Shown: positions 22,386-33,100, counted from the first letter of the stretch. The stretch is DNA of 45,650 bases from Bryobacterales bacterium (GCA_020847975.1 JADLBD010000208.1:1-45650), one strand, 5' to 3'. Numbers and translations: made by a program. Notes: generated by a model from the sequence alone, not told the origin.

Positions 22386-24956
22386 ATGACGGATGCCGCT
22401 ACCATCGGGCGGCTCTGGGAGCGGATGGCTACACACTCTCCCGGCGCCCCGTGTATCGTTTGCCCGGACAGGGAACCTTTGTCTTATGCGTCCCTCTCCA
22501 CGCATGCCCAAACAGTGGAACGGTTCCTCCGGGAGGCCGGATTGGACAGGTCCAGCCGGATCGCAGCCGCAATGCCCGACGGACCCGAAGCAAGCGTGGC
22601 CTTCTTGTCCTTCTCTGCCGCGTGCGCCTACGCTCCTCTCAACCCTGCCGAACAGCAGCCCTTCTTCGAAGCAGCCTTCCATCGCCTGGAGCCATCGGCC
22701 GTTCTCGTCAGCACGGAGAGCCCAAGCCAGGCGAGAGCAGCCGCCCAATCGCTGCGCATACCTCTGATCGAGATCCATCCGATTCCGTCAGTGCCCGCCG
22801 GCCTCTTCGAGATGCGGATTTCCGGACGTTCGGCACCCTCCGATGCCGCGGCGCCCTCTCCCGCCGATCTCGCGCTTCTCTTGCCCACCTCCGGCAGCAC
22901 CGGCCAGCCGAAGTTCGTCATGCATTCGCACCGCAGCATACTCAACGCCGCCCGCACTCTCGCTCGCTCGTTCCGCCTCAACTCCACGGACCTGTGCTTG
23001 AACATATCTCCGCTGTTTCATTCTCTGGGTTTGACCGGAGGGCTCCTGATGTCCGCCGTCAGCGGCGGCGCTGTGATCGCCGCACCCCGCTTTCATCCCG
23101 ATCTCTTCTACGAGTGGATGGACTTCTTCGAGCCAACCTGGTTCTCCGCCGTTCCTTCGGTTCTTGAATCGTTGCTCGCGGCATCCGGCCGCTACCAGCA
23201 TGTCCTGGACCGCAGCCGCATCCGCTTTCTGCGCACTGCCGCGGCGCCCATGAACCCGTCTGCCGCCGCCGAATTGGAAAGCTGCTTCCGCGCGCCTCTG
23301 ATCCACGTCTACGGAATGTCGGAAGCGCCGCCCATCTCCATTCAACCCTTCGAGTGCCGCAAGCGCGGCTCCGTTGGCGTCGCCGCCGGATTGGAGATGG
23401 TCATCCGTAACCACGACGGAACTCCGGTTCCCCCAGGTGTGACGGGCGAAATAACAGTTCGCGGCGCGCATGTCGCCGCCGGATACTATCGCGATGAGGA
23501 TGCCACCCGGCGAGCCTTTCGCGATGGCTGGTTCCACACCGGAGACCGCGGCTATCAGGATTCCGAAGGCCATCTGTTTGTGACCGGACGTTTGCATGAC
23601 CTCATCAACCGGGGCGGCGAAAAGGTCTCCCCGCAAGAAGTGGAATCGGTCTTTCAATCGCATTGCGCCGTGTTGGATGCAATCGCCTTTCCCGCGCCAC
23701 ATCCAGGGCTCGGGGAAGAGGTGGCGCTCGCCGTCGTCCCCGCTCCCAACTGTTCTGTTTCGCCAGTTCAGTTGCAGCGTTACGCTACGGCGAGGCTGGC
23801 GTTCCACAAGATCCCCCGGCGATTCCTTTTCCTCGATCGGATCCCTCTGCTCCCCACAGGCAAGCCCGACCGCCGCCTGCTGCCTCGCCTGTTGGAGCAT
23901 CTCCCGGCTGCGCCGCCCACCCCGTTCCACGCTCCGCCGCGAACCCCGAACGAGCGCCTGCTTGCGGATGCGTGGGTCAAGGCGCTCGGCTCCGGAAATC
24001 CGGGGATCCACGATTCTTTCTTTGACTCTGGAGGAGACTCCCTCGCCACGGTCACTTTCCTGGCAGCCGCCAGCGAGGCGTTTCATCGCGATACCTTGCC
24101 GCTGGGTTTTCTCTTCGAGGCGCCCACCATCGCGGAAATGGCAGCCTTGCTGTCGGGCGATGCCCCGTTCGCCCAGCCCGACATTCTGCCTCTTCAGCCG
24201 GCAGGCTCCCGCACCCCGCTCTTTCTCATCGGCGCAGGTATTGAATTCCGCCATCTCATCAACCTCCTCGGTCCTGATCAGCCGGTGTTTTCCATCCGGG
24301 TTCCCGAGAGCGACGACCTCGCGGCTGATTTCTCAGTGGAACGGGTGGCCGCCCGGTGCGTGCAGGCTCTCCGGTCTTTCCAGCCTCGCGGTCCCTATCA
24401 ATTGTCAGGCTGGTGTTTCTCCGGGGTGCTGGCCTTCGAAATGGCCCGCCAGTTGACGCGTCGCGGCGAGCAGGTGTCCTTCCTGGGACTCATCGATGCT
24501 CGCGGCATCTTCCCGGTCCGCGCTACCGGACTCCGCGCCCGTTGGATTGCCTGCCAGGAGAATTGGATCAAAGTCCGGTATCACATGCGAAAGATGCGCA
24601 AACTCCATCTGCGCGACGCCACAGCCTACTTGAGCGCGCGTTCGCAGACCGTCGCCAGGCGTCTCCTTCGAAGGCTTTCCAAATCCCCCGGCAGTTCGCT
24701 CCCCGCGCAACTCCGCCGCGATTATCTGACCGCTCTTGCTCTCGATCGCTATCAGCCTGAACCCTACGAGGGAGAGTCGGTGCACTTCTGGGCGAAGGAG
24801 GCGCCGCCGAGCCCGTACCGCCAGTTTCCAGGCGAGTGGGCTCCTTACACCCGCGGTCCCCTGACGCTGCACGAAATCCCCGGAACCCACATCACGATGT
24901 TCCAGCCCCCGCACGTCGAGGCTCTCGCCCGCGGCTTCCAGCGTCACTTGTCGTGA
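22386..24956 (+). CDS. NRPS-like adenylation-carrier-thioesterase protein
   Basis: 856 residues, three domains. Adenylation: LLLPTSGSTGQPK (about 165-176), YGMSE (309-313), FHTGDR (383-388) and PTGK with K493. Carrier: FFDSGGDSLA with S552 as phosphopantetheine site. Thioesterase: GWCFSG with C677 in the nucleophile position, D704 in GLIDARG, and H835 in PGTHITMF. There is no condensation domain. The A4 region reads FHSLGL and lacks the aspartate (FDAS in GrsA) that binds an amino group, so an aryl, keto or hydroxy acid substrate is more likely than an alpha-amino acid. Known A-T-TE proteins make dimeric furanones or quinones; cysteine TE domains are known from obafluorin synthetase. No clear ribosome-binding site; probably coupled to the GH3 gene. 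Confidence 0.85.
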   Translation: MTDAATIGRLWERMATHSPGAPCIVCPDREPLSYASLSTHAQTVERFLREAGLDRSSRIAAAMPDGPEASVAFLSFSAACAYAPLNPAEQQPFFEAAFHRLEPSAVLVSTESPSQARAAAQSLRIPLIEIHPIPSVPAGLFEMRISGRSAPSDAAAPSPADLALLLPTSGSTGQPKFVMHSHRSILNAARTLARSFRLNSTDLCLNISPLFHSLGLTGGLLMSAVSGGAVIAAPRFHPDLFYEWMDFFEPTWFSAVPSVLESLLAASGRYQHVLDRSRIRFLRTAAAPMNPSAAAELESCFRAPLIHVYGMSEAPPISIQPFECRKRGSVGVAAGLEMVIRNHDGTPVPPGVTGEITVRGAHVAAGYYRDEDATRRAFRDGWFHTGDRGYQDSEGHLFVTGRLHDLINRGGEKVSPQEVESVFQSHCAVLDAIAFPAPHPGLGEEVALAVVPAPNCSVSPVQLQRYATARLAFHKIPRRFLFLDRIPLLPTGKPDRRLLPRLLEHLPAAPPTPFHAPPRTPNERLLADAWVKALGSGNPGIHDSFFDSGGDSLATVTFLAAASEAFHRDTLPLGFLFEAPTIAEMAALLSGDAPFAQPDILPLQPAGSRTPLFLIGAGIEFRHLINLLGPDQPVFSIRVPESDDLAADFSVERVAARCVQALRSFQPRGPYQLSGWCFSGVLAFEMARQLTRRGEQVSFLGLIDARGIFPVRATGLRARWIACQENWIKVRYHMRKMRKLHLRDATAYLSARSQTVARRLLRRLSKSPGSSLPAQLRRDYLTALALDRYQPEPYEGESVHFWAKEAPPSPYRQFPGEWAPYTRGPLTLHEIPGTHITMFQPPHVEALARGFQRHLS

Positions 24957-24958
24957 CG
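24942..24958. terminator. Short hairpin between convergent genes
   Basis: CGTCAC (24942-24947) and GTGACG (24953-24958) pair with a five-base loop across the stop of the plus-strand gene, ahead of the convergent DUF1552 stop at 24967. There is no T run, so terminator function is uncertain. Confidence 0.25.
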
Positions 24959-24966
24959 GAAGAGCA

Positions 24967-26298
24967 TCAGCCCCGCAGGTCCAGAACCCCGGTGCCGTCG
25001 CCGAATTTCTCCACCGGCGCCCCAATATGGTTCAGCATACTCGCGAATAGATTGCATACCGGCGTCTTCGCTTCCACCGCGATATGCCGTCCGCCCCGTA
25101 GACCCCCCGCGCCTCCTGCCAGCACGAGCGGCAGATCGAAGTTCGAGTGTGCATTGCCATCGCTGAGCGCGCTTCCATAAAGAATCGCGGAATGATCCAG
25201 CAGCGTGCCGTCTCCCTCGGCAACCGACTGGAGCTTGCCAAGAAAGTACCCGAACAACTCCACGTGATACGTGTTGATCTTCGTGATCTTTTCGATGAAG
25301 TCGGGATGCCCCCGGTGATGCGTCAGCGGGTGATGCGGATCCGGAACCCCGATCTCCGGATAGGTGCGCACGCTGCCCTCCCGGCCCAGCATCATCGTCG
25401 CCACACGTGTGAGGTCCGCCTGAAACGCGATCACCTGGAGGTCGAACATCAGCTTCACATAATCGGTGTACTGAAACGGAATGCCCGAAGGTTTTTCCAT
25501 CGACGGCGCCGCCTGGTCCTTCTCCACGGCGGTCATGTGCCGTTCCACTTCGCGGATATCCGTCAGATACTGGTCCATCCTCCGGCGGTCCTCGGGACCA
25601 AGATCCGTGATCAACCGCTGCGCGTTGTCCCGCGCCAGGTCGAGGACGCTCCTGCGATACAGCGACCGGCGGGCGCGTACTTCCCTCGACAGGCTCGGGT
25701 CAAAGCTGCCGAACAGCCGCTCGAACACCGACCTCGGATTCACATCCACCGCCAGCGGCGTATCGGCGTCTCTCCAGGAAAGCGTGTTCGTGTATGCGCA
25801 ACTCGATCCCGTATCGCAGTTGCCCACCATCCGCGAATCCTCACAACCCAGTTGCAGCGACGGCACGCGCGTCTCCGCCGCCCACTGCTTCGCCGCAACC
25901 TGGTCGAACGTCACCCCGGCATGCACATCCGGACCCGCGGTATATTTCGGCGGCGCGCCGGAAAGGAAACTCCCGGTCGCCTTGGCATGACCCCCGCCGC
26001 GCGCCTTCGTCGCAGCCAGATTCGCCATGCCGGACAACACCGTGATCTGATTGCGAAACGGCTCCAGGGGTTTGAGGATGCGAGGGAATGCGAAGTCCGC
26101 GCCCGCCGCCGGCTTCCAGTCCTTCATCACGATGCCGTTGGGAACATACACCACCGCCGTCCGCCGCGCCTCCCGGACATTCTTCGACGGAGCCCCCATC
26201 GCCGGACGCATCGCCTCGAGCAGCGGCAGGCCGATGGCAGATCCCGCCCCTCTCAGCAGGGTGCGGCGTGGAATGTGTTTGCCTGTGACAATGTTCAT
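24967..26298 (-). CDS. DUF1552 protein with Tat signal
   Basis: 443 residues, Tat signal IPRRTLLRGAGSAIGLPLLE. The body matches DUF1552 (PF07586): AVVYVPNGIVMKDWKPA, ITVLSGMANLAA, GGGHAKATGSFLSG, then HHPLTHHRGHPDF and LLDHSAILYGSALSDGNAHS. These are extracytoplasmic proteins of Acidobacteriota and Planctomycetes with a histidine-rich core and a sulfatase-like look; no activity is established that I know of. The ATG overlaps the stop of the upstream DUF1592 gene by four bases (ATGA at 26298-26295), the standard pairing of these two families, so they probably act together. Confidence 0.85.
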   Translation of the reverse strand: MNIVTGKHIPRRTLLRGAGSAIGLPLLEAMRPAMGAPSKNVREARRTAVVYVPNGIVMKDWKPAAGADFAFPRILKPLEPFRNQITVLSGMANLAATKARGGGHAKATGSFLSGAPPKYTAGPDVHAGVTFDQVAAKQWAAETRVPSLQLGCEDSRMVGNCDTGSSCAYTNTLSWRDADTPLAVDVNPRSVFERLFGSFDPSLSREVRARRSLYRRSVLDLARDNAQRLITDLGPEDRRRMDQYLTDIREVERHMTAVEKDQAAPSMEKPSGIPFQYTDYVKLMFDLQVIAFQADLTRVATMMLGREGSVRTYPEIGVPDPHHPLTHHRGHPDFIEKITKINTYHVELFGYFLGKLQSVAEGDGTLLDHSAILYGSALSDGNAHSNFDLPLVLAGGAGGLRGGRHIAVEAKTPVCNLFASMLNHIGAPVEKFGDGTGVLDLRG

Positions 26299-28760
26299 TT
26301 CGAATCGCCTTTCAAATTCCCGGCAATCTGGCTGTTGCCGGCTGCCTGCCTCATCTGGAACGGAAGACTGTCCACCACTTCCAGAACCAGATCCTGAAAC
26401 CGGTAGTTTCGCGACGGCATCTTCGCGGCAATCGCGTTCACAGTGGGGCGGTCATAACGCTCCAGTCCGCGTCCCAGCGCATAGGTGAGCAGCTTCTCCG
26501 TCAACCCTTTCACAAACGCTCCGCGGTCCTGAAGCAGCAGGGCTTTCAACTGTGCGGGAGTCTGAAACGAGCGCCCGTCAGGCAACAAGCCGGAGGAGTC
26601 AATCGGGAACTTTCCATCTTCGGTCCGCCACTCGCCGATGGCATTGAAATTCTCCAGCCCGAAGCCCAGCGGATCCATGCGCGAATGGCATGATGCACAG
26701 GCCGCATTCTTCCGGTGCTCTTCCATCTGCTGCCGCAGTGTGCCCGTTTGCCCCGCTTTCGTGTCATCCAGAGCCGGAACCGCGGCAGGCGGCGGTGGCG
26801 GCGGGGCGTCGAGAATGTTTTCCAAAATCCACTTCCCGCGCAACACCGGCGATGTGCGCGTCGAATACGAGGACACCGTCAGGATGCTCGCCTGCGAGAG
26901 AATGCCGCCGCCGCGCGTGGTCCCACTCACGTCCACTTTGCGGAATTCAGGACCCGTCACTCCGGAAACTCCGTAAAACCGCGCCAGGCGCTCATTCAGG
27001 AACGTATAATCGGCGTCCAGCAACTCGAGCACGCTGCGATTCTCCCGCACCACGTACTCGAGGAACATCTCCGTCTCGCGCCGCATCGCCTGCCGCAGCC
27101 CGTCATCAAACACAGGAAAACGCTGCTGATCGGGCCTCATCACGTCGATGTTCTTGAACTGCAGCCACTGGCCCGCGAAATTCTCCACCAGCGCGTCCGA
27201 CCTGCCATCGAGCAGCATCCGCCTCACCTGCGCGTGAAGCACTCCCGGCTGCCGCAATCTGCGCGCACCCGCCAGCCGCAACAGTTCGTCATCGGGGGTG
27301 CTGCTCCATAGAAAATAAGACAAGCGCGATGCCAGTTCGTAATCACTCACCGGGAGCGAACTGCGCCCGTCCTTCGCGGGATGGTCGCGCTCGATGCGGT
27401 ATAGGAAATTCGGCGAAACCAGAATCCCTTCCAGCGCCGCCGCAATGCCTTCCTCGAACGTGTCGCCCTGCTTGCGGGCCAGCGTCACCAGGCCCAGGAA
27501 CCGCTCCACCTCTTTCGCGCCGGCAGGGCGGCGGAACGCGCGTCCGGCGAAACTCGTCACAATCGTGCGCGCGCAGGCATCCGTGTGCTTGCCCGGCGCA
27601 TGCCCGCACACAAACACCTTGCGCAGGCTTTCCGCCGACGGCGCGGTCGCCTGATGGAACGGACCGCCGACGTCGATCGACTCGAAGCGGTTGTCCACGC
27701 GCGTTTCGACGGAGTCCGTCTTGATCTTGGTGCCGTACTTACGCAGCGTTTCAATGTCCTGCCCGGTGAGTTTGCCGCGCGTCGAAATCAGCGCCACGGC
27801 AGGCCGTTTGGAAGGCTCCGGTCCGTGATAGCTTGGCGGCAGGCCGTGATAGGTCTTCAGATACGTCGCGGACAGCAGGTGCTCGCCCGCGGTGACCCGC
27901 GCGCGGCCTTCCACAATCTGTCCCTCCAGGTCCGTCGCATCGTATTCCCACTCCCGCGCCAGCTTGCCATCAATAAACAGAGCCGGATGCACCGGTTCGG
28001 ATTGATTCGGGCGGTGCCCGTTCAACACCAGGCGAAAACTATATTCAGCGTCCACGGGGAAGCGATGAATGATGTGCGCCGAATGGAGCGTGCTCAAGCC
28101 GGTGAGGTCGTAGTGGAACAGGTCCTTTGGCAGGGAGGAATGTCCGCGGGAATCGTTGATGCGAACCGGAGTCGGATAGTGGATCATCGACGGCTTCAGC
28201 CGCTCCGGCCCGAAGATGGCCGTGCGCACCACACGCTCGGACGCATCCACATATTTCTCCAGCAGCGCCGGCGAAAGGTTCAGAGCGTCGCTGATGTTGT
28301 CGAAGCCGAAGGCCGAATCGTCGGCGGGGAACGCGTCCGCGGGCCGGATATCAACGGCGAGCAGATCACGAACCGTGTTGTTGTACTCGGCGCGGTTCAG
28401 GCGCCGCGCGCTCACGCGGCCGGCGGATGGCTTCACCAGGCGGTCCTGCCGCGCGAACTCGTTTTCCAACGCCCGCGTCGCGGCCGCAACATCCCCCGCC
28501 GGCGGCTGTGGAAGGGCAGGCGGAGGCATCTGCCCGGTCTTCAACTTATCGAGCACCTTCTCCCACATGCCGCGATTGGCGTCGAAAGTCCCCTCCCCAA
28601 GCTGGGAGGCCAGGTCCAGATCCCCTGCCTTGGACTTGGAATTATGACAACCGGCACAGTTCTTCTGAACAAAGTCCGCAACCCCGCTGTCCGTGGCGGT
28701 AGCGGGCGCCGCGAAACAAAATGACGCAATCGCGAATGGAACCCAGTGGCGGAAAGACAT
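26295..28760 (-). CDS. Planctomycete-type cytochrome c multidomain protein (DUF1587/1595/1592/1588/1585)
   Basis: About 821 residues from ATG 28760; a TTG at 28769 would add three residues, and AGGAG sits immediately before the ATG, so the start is uncertain. Sec signal (WVPFAIASFCFAAPATA). A first haem c motif CAGCH lies just after it, and a second CASCH near residue 690 within the DUF1588-type part. Recognisable blocks in order: RRLNRAEYNNTVRDLLAVDI (DUF1587), SFAGRAFRRPAGAKEVERFL (DUF1595), LASRLSYFLWSSTPDDELLR (DUF1592), GILSQASILTVSSYSTRTSP (DUF1588) and TEKLLTYALGRGLERYDRP (DUF1585). A central beta region may bind carbohydrate. Presumed periplasmic electron-transfer protein; substrate unknown. 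Paired with the DUF1552 gene. Confidence 0.85.
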   Translation of the reverse strand: MSFRHWVPFAIASFCFAAPATATDSGVADFVQKNCAGCHNSKSKAGDLDLASQLGEGTFDANRGMWEKVLDKLKTGQMPPPALPQPPAGDVAAATRALENEFARQDRLVKPSAGRVSARRLNRAEYNNTVRDLLAVDIRPADAFPADDSAFGFDNISDALNLSPALLEKYVDASERVVRTAIFGPERLKPSMIHYPTPVRINDSRGHSSLPKDLFHYDLTGLSTLHSAHIIHRFPVDAEYSFRLVLNGHRPNQSEPVHPALFIDGKLAREWEYDATDLEGQIVEGRARVTAGEHLLSATYLKTYHGLPPSYHGPEPSKRPAVALISTRGKLTGQDIETLRKYGTKIKTDSVETRVDNRFESIDVGGPFHQATAPSAESLRKVFVCGHAPGKHTDACARTIVTSFAGRAFRRPAGAKEVERFLGLVTLARKQGDTFEEGIAAALEGILVSPNFLYRIERDHPAKDGRSSLPVSDYELASRLSYFLWSSTPDDELLRLAGARRLRQPGVLHAQVRRMLLDGRSDALVENFAGQWLQFKNIDVMRPDQQRFPVFDDGLRQAMRRETEMFLEYVVRENRSVLELLDADYTFLNERLARFYGVSGVTGPEFRKVDVSGTTRGGGILSQASILTVSSYSTRTSPVLRGKWILENILDAPPPPPPAAVPALDDTKAGQTGTLRQQMEEHRKNAACASCHSRMDPLGFGLENFNAIGEWRTEDGKFPIDSSGLLPDGRSFQTPAQLKALLLQDRGAFVKGLTEKLLTYALGRGLERYDRPTVNAIAAKMPSRNYRFQDLVLEVVDSLPFQMRQAAGNSQIAGNLKGDSK

Positions 28761-28827
28761 GCTCCTCAAATCGGCGAAGCCGGCTTTTCTCCATGGTACT
28801 CCGGCTCCGTCCTTTGTGGGCTGCCGC

Positions 28828-30093
28828 TTACTTTGCCGGTTGCCGTTTGTAGAACGCCTTCCAATCCTCGCCGGCCCGGCCGTTCAAGTCCCATACCACT
28901 TCGCCCGCCCGAAGCGTCAACTCGTCCACCAGCATCTGCGTGCCTTCGAAGCGCGCCCCGCGGGAATCGATAAACCCGTAGTGCCCGTGGTCCAGACGCA
29001 GAACCGCAACATCCGCTTCAGCGCCCTCGCTGAGGTGTCCGTGCTGCGGGCGCTTGATCTCCGTGGCCGGGTTGATGGTCGACCGCCGGATTACCTCGTA
29101 CAGCGGGACCCCGTTGTTGAGGATCTTTGACATCACGTTCAACATGTCCTTCATCCCGGCGTTCATGCTGCTCTGATGCAGATCCGTCGAAATCGAATCG
29201 GGCCAGAAGCCCTGCGCCAGGACCGGCACGGCGTTCTTCCACGAGAAACTTCCCGCCCCGTGGCCCACGTCAAACTTCACGCCGCGTTTGCGGGCCTCGG
29301 AAAGGAACGGCCGGATCTTCCCTTGCGCGTCCAGCAGCGGCGCCGCGGCGTTGTAGAAGTGCGTGGAAATGTCGCCAGGGCGCAGGTGTTTGGTAACCAG
29401 ATCTTCGTAGGGACGGTCCGGCCGGAATGAGCCGAAGTCCACCATGACGGGAATGTTGGCGAGCGTCGCCGCCTTCACCGCGTTGTCCACAGGCGTCCAT
29501 TCCGGACCCGCGTAATGCGCGGTCTTCACGCCGACAATGTATTCGGGATACTGGCGCGCCACCCGCGCCGTATCCTCCGGGCTCATGTCGGCCAGGTTTT
29601 GCTCCACCTTCGATCGCCCCGCCATGCCGCTGCCCACGATATTGAGCATCGCGTAGACGCGCGTCTTCGAATGCGCGATCACCCGGTCCTTGAACTCAGG
29701 AAAGTTGCGCCATCCCGAACTGCCCGCGTCCATCACCGTGGTGACGCCGGTGCGGAACGTGTAACCATCCGGATGGACCGCGCGGAACCCCACGTAGCTT
29801 GATGAATCGCCGTGAAGATTGGATGCCAGCGCGGTCGAGAAATAGACATGGACGTGGATGTCCACCAGTCCCGGCGTGACGTAAAGACCGTCGCAGGGGA
29901 TCACCTTCCTGGCCTGCGCGGGGTTGATCGACGGGGCCACGCGGGCGATCTTACCCCCGCGTATGGCAACGTCCATCCTGCCGTTGATGTTGTTTTTCGG
30001 ATCGAGGACGTGGCCGCCCTTCAAAAGGAGGTCGTAGGTCGCCTGAGCCCAGAGGGCCGAGCAAAAGAGAAGCGCCAGGAGAATAGTCTGCAT
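28828..30093 (-). CDS. Exported amidohydrolase (EF_0837/dihydroorotase-like)
   Basis: 421 residues with a Sec signal (TILLALLFCSALWAQ). Amidohydrolase-superfamily metal site is complete: VDIHVHVY (H80, H82), VGVKTAHY (K190, probable carboxylated lysine), STHFYN (H245), DVGHGAG (H278) and STDLH (D304). The sequence resembles the EF_0837/AHA_3915 group, whose genes in other bacteria neighbour a SelA-related PLP enzyme and a KDPG-type aldolase; two SelA-like genes are present in this window but not adjacent. An exported member is unusual. Probably hydrolyses an N-acyl or cyclic amide bond of a small sugar or amino-acid derivative; the substrate is not readable. It lies 74 bases downstream of the TonB receptor on the same strand. 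Confidence 0.75.
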   Translation of the reverse strand: MQTILLALLFCSALWAQATYDLLLKGGHVLDPKNNINGRMDVAIRGGKIARVAPSINPAQARKVIPCDGLYVTPGLVDIHVHVYFSTALASNLHGDSSSYVGFRAVHPDGYTFRTGVTTVMDAGSSGWRNFPEFKDRVIAHSKTRVYAMLNIVGSGMAGRSKVEQNLADMSPEDTARVARQYPEYIVGVKTAHYAGPEWTPVDNAVKAATLANIPVMVDFGSFRPDRPYEDLVTKHLRPGDISTHFYNAAAPLLDAQGKIRPFLSEARKRGVKFDVGHGAGSFSWKNAVPVLAQGFWPDSISTDLHQSSMNAGMKDMLNVMSKILNNGVPLYEVIRRSTINPATEIKRPQHGHLSEGAEADVAVLRLDHGHYGFIDSRGARFEGTQMLVDELTLRAGEVVWDLNGRAGEDWKAFYKRQPAK

Positions 30094-30167
30094 CGATGCA
30101 ATTCTACTCTCAGACCGCCGGGGACAGCCACGTCACTAACGACTCTGCGTCAGAAACTCGGACTTGC

Positions 30168-33100
30168 TCAGAACACCAGGCGCAAGCCGAATTGCGTGAT
30201 CCGTGGATCCCGGGCGCTGGTCACCTGCCCGAAAGTCCCAGCCGCCAGCGTGGTTCCTACTCCGCTCCACTGTGTGTGGTTGAAGAGATTGAAGAACTCC
30301 GCCCGGAACTGTAGCGCGATGTCCTCGCGCAGATCCGTCCGCTTGCTGAACGACAGGTCCCAATTGTTGATCCCCGGGCCAGTAAGAATGTTCCGGCCCG
30401 AGTTGCCGAACGCGCCCAACGCGGGCAGCCCGAACGAACCCGTGCTGAACCACGCCAGTTTCTGCTTCGAGACGGTCACCGGAGAAACGATGTCCGCCCG
30501 CTGTCCGCCGCCGCCCGTACCCGCGCGGTCCGGCGAGATTCCAATGCTGAACGGGTTTCCGGCCTGGAAGTTCGTGATCCCCGAAACCTGCCAGCCATGC
30601 AGCGCTTTCCGTTGCCATCCCTGCAAGTTGCGCGCGAAAGGCAACTCCCAGATGTAGCTGGCAACCAGCATGTGCCGCCGGTCAAAGTTCGACAGTCCCC
30701 GTATCGTCCGGTACGACGAGTAAATGTCGAATGGTGAAACGGCGTCATCAATCGACTTGCTCCACGTATAGGAGCCCTGCACGCTGAATCCACGCGAGAA
30801 TCGCCGCACCATCGAACTCTGCAGCGAATGGTATGTCGAATTTGCCGTCGTGTTATAAGCGGTAATACCGGCGAATCCGGGGAAAGGACGCAGTGCGTTG
30901 GCGCTCACGGCTCCCGTGGCGATCTGCGAACTGGGCATCGGTTGATTCCAGTCCCTGGTGCGGATCAGGTGGTTTCCCTTCGATCCCACATAGCCCACCA
31001 TCACCACCAGATCTCCGCGAAACTGCCGCTGCACGTCCAGTGACCACTTTTGCATGTACGGCACATCCCACGGCGAGGTCATGGTGACGATCGTGCTCGG
31101 GAAGATACGCCTCGTGCCCCCCGCGGGATTCGAAAAGTTGGTGTTGTAGATCGAAATGCTCCGGTTGAACGGATAGTTGTTCCGGGTGCTCGAGATGAAC
31201 TGCGACCACCGGTCGTGGAACATCCCATAGCCGCCGCGCAGCACCGTGCGATTGTCGCTGGTCAGAACATAGGAGAATCCCACCCTCGGAGCAAATGTGT
31301 TGTATCGCGAGTTCGTCGTGGCGTAGCCGTACGGATTGTCTTTGGCGCCCGCCACGATGATCCCGTTGCCGAAGTTCTCCGTTCCAAGCACCACCTCGCC
31401 ATTCGCAAGAACCTTGGCCGCGTGTGCGCTGTCAAACCGGGTCGGATCGAAATAGGAAACCAGCCCGTCATTGCCGTGCTCCGGTTGGAAGAACTCCCAC
31501 CGGACGCCCGCGGTTACAGTCATCCGGGAAGACATGCGGTACTGATCCTGGATGTAGAGTCCCGCGTCCGTGAACACCGCCGCGCCGCTGCGGTGGTCGG
31601 ATGTTTCGGTGTAGGAGTAGGCAGAGCCAGTCAGCAGATCGGCCAGCGCGTCATTGGTCGCCGAAGCATTAAAAGAGAAGGTGCCATTGTTGTTGATCGC
31701 GCTGGAATTCTGCCGCTTGCTGTCATGGCTGATCGTGCCCCCGAACTTCACCACGTGTTTGTCGTGAATCCAACTCACGTTGTCCATCACTTCGAACGTA
31801 TAGTGCGAAATGTTCTGCGGCCAGTTGATGGCGATGCTCGCGTAGCTTTGCGCCATGCTGATCGACGGGATGAATCCCGCTGAATCGGTCGCCGTGTCGA
31901 AATAGCGCGGCACCTTGAAATCCGCGGCCCGCAACCGCGACGCCGCCGGCTCCGTCGAGATGGCCATCGAGCCGTGATACCATGCCCCGGTGATCTGGTT
32001 CAGCAGCGTGGGCCGTATCGTCCAGTTGAGCGACGTATTGGCCGTGTACATGATGTGCGCCTGCTGTGACGCCGCCACATCCGGCATGGGATTGCTGGCG
32101 AAAAGCCCGAACGGGCTGTCCAGACGGGTGCTGTCGATGTTGTAACGCCCGAACCACGTGAGATTGGGCTTGATGTTGTAGTCCAGTCTGCCCAGCGTGG
32201 AACGGTATCGCGTGCCGTCCGGCGCCGACGAGGTGAAGTTCAATGCCCCTTGCTGGAAGCCCGGTGTGGGCCGCGCATAGTACGTCTTCAACAGCGCCAG
32301 CGCATTGGCGTCGAGCCGTGCGGCCGGAATGCGGTTACCCGCGAAAGGATCGCCCGTCAGCGGGTCCTTGATGATGCGGCCCCCGCTAAAGTCTCCCGCC
32401 ATTTGGGCATCGGTCGGCACGATGGCCGTCCGCGTTCCCGTGGTCTGAATGATCCGCCGGTATTCGTTCGAGAGGAAAAAGAAAAGCTTGTCTCGTTTGA
32501 TCGGGCCGCCGAACGTCCAGCCGAAATTGTTGTAACGGTTCTTCGGCTTGGCCGCGGCAAAAAAATTCCGCGCATCCAGATGGTCATTGCGGAAAAATTC
32601 GAACACGGTTCCGTGATACGAGTTGGTCCCCGACCGCGTGATGACGTTCACCTGCGCGCCCGAGTTCCTCCCGAATTCCGCCGAATAGGCATTGCGCTCG
32701 ATGTGCACCTCGGCGATGGCATCCAGGTTCACCATCGTGAGGTTGTTTCCGTTGTACGTGTCCACGTTCCGGCCGCCGTCGAGCAGCCAGTTGTTGGAAC
32801 TCTGCTGTCCTCCGTTGAACGAGAACGGGACGCTCGTGTTCGATCCGAAACCCGGCTGTTGCGCCTGGTTCGACGCCACGCCCGGTTGCAGCGTGATCAA
32901 TTGCGTGAAACTCCGCGTGTTCAGCGCCAGTTCCTGTACTTGGGAACCGTAGATGGTCGCGCTGACGCTGGCCGAGGCGGTGTCCACCTGCGCCACTGTC
33001 TCATCCACGTGCACTGTTTCGCTGACAGACCCGATTTTCAGGTCGCCATCCACGCGCAAGGATTGACCCGCGCTGATCGCCACATCCGTGTGCACTGTCT

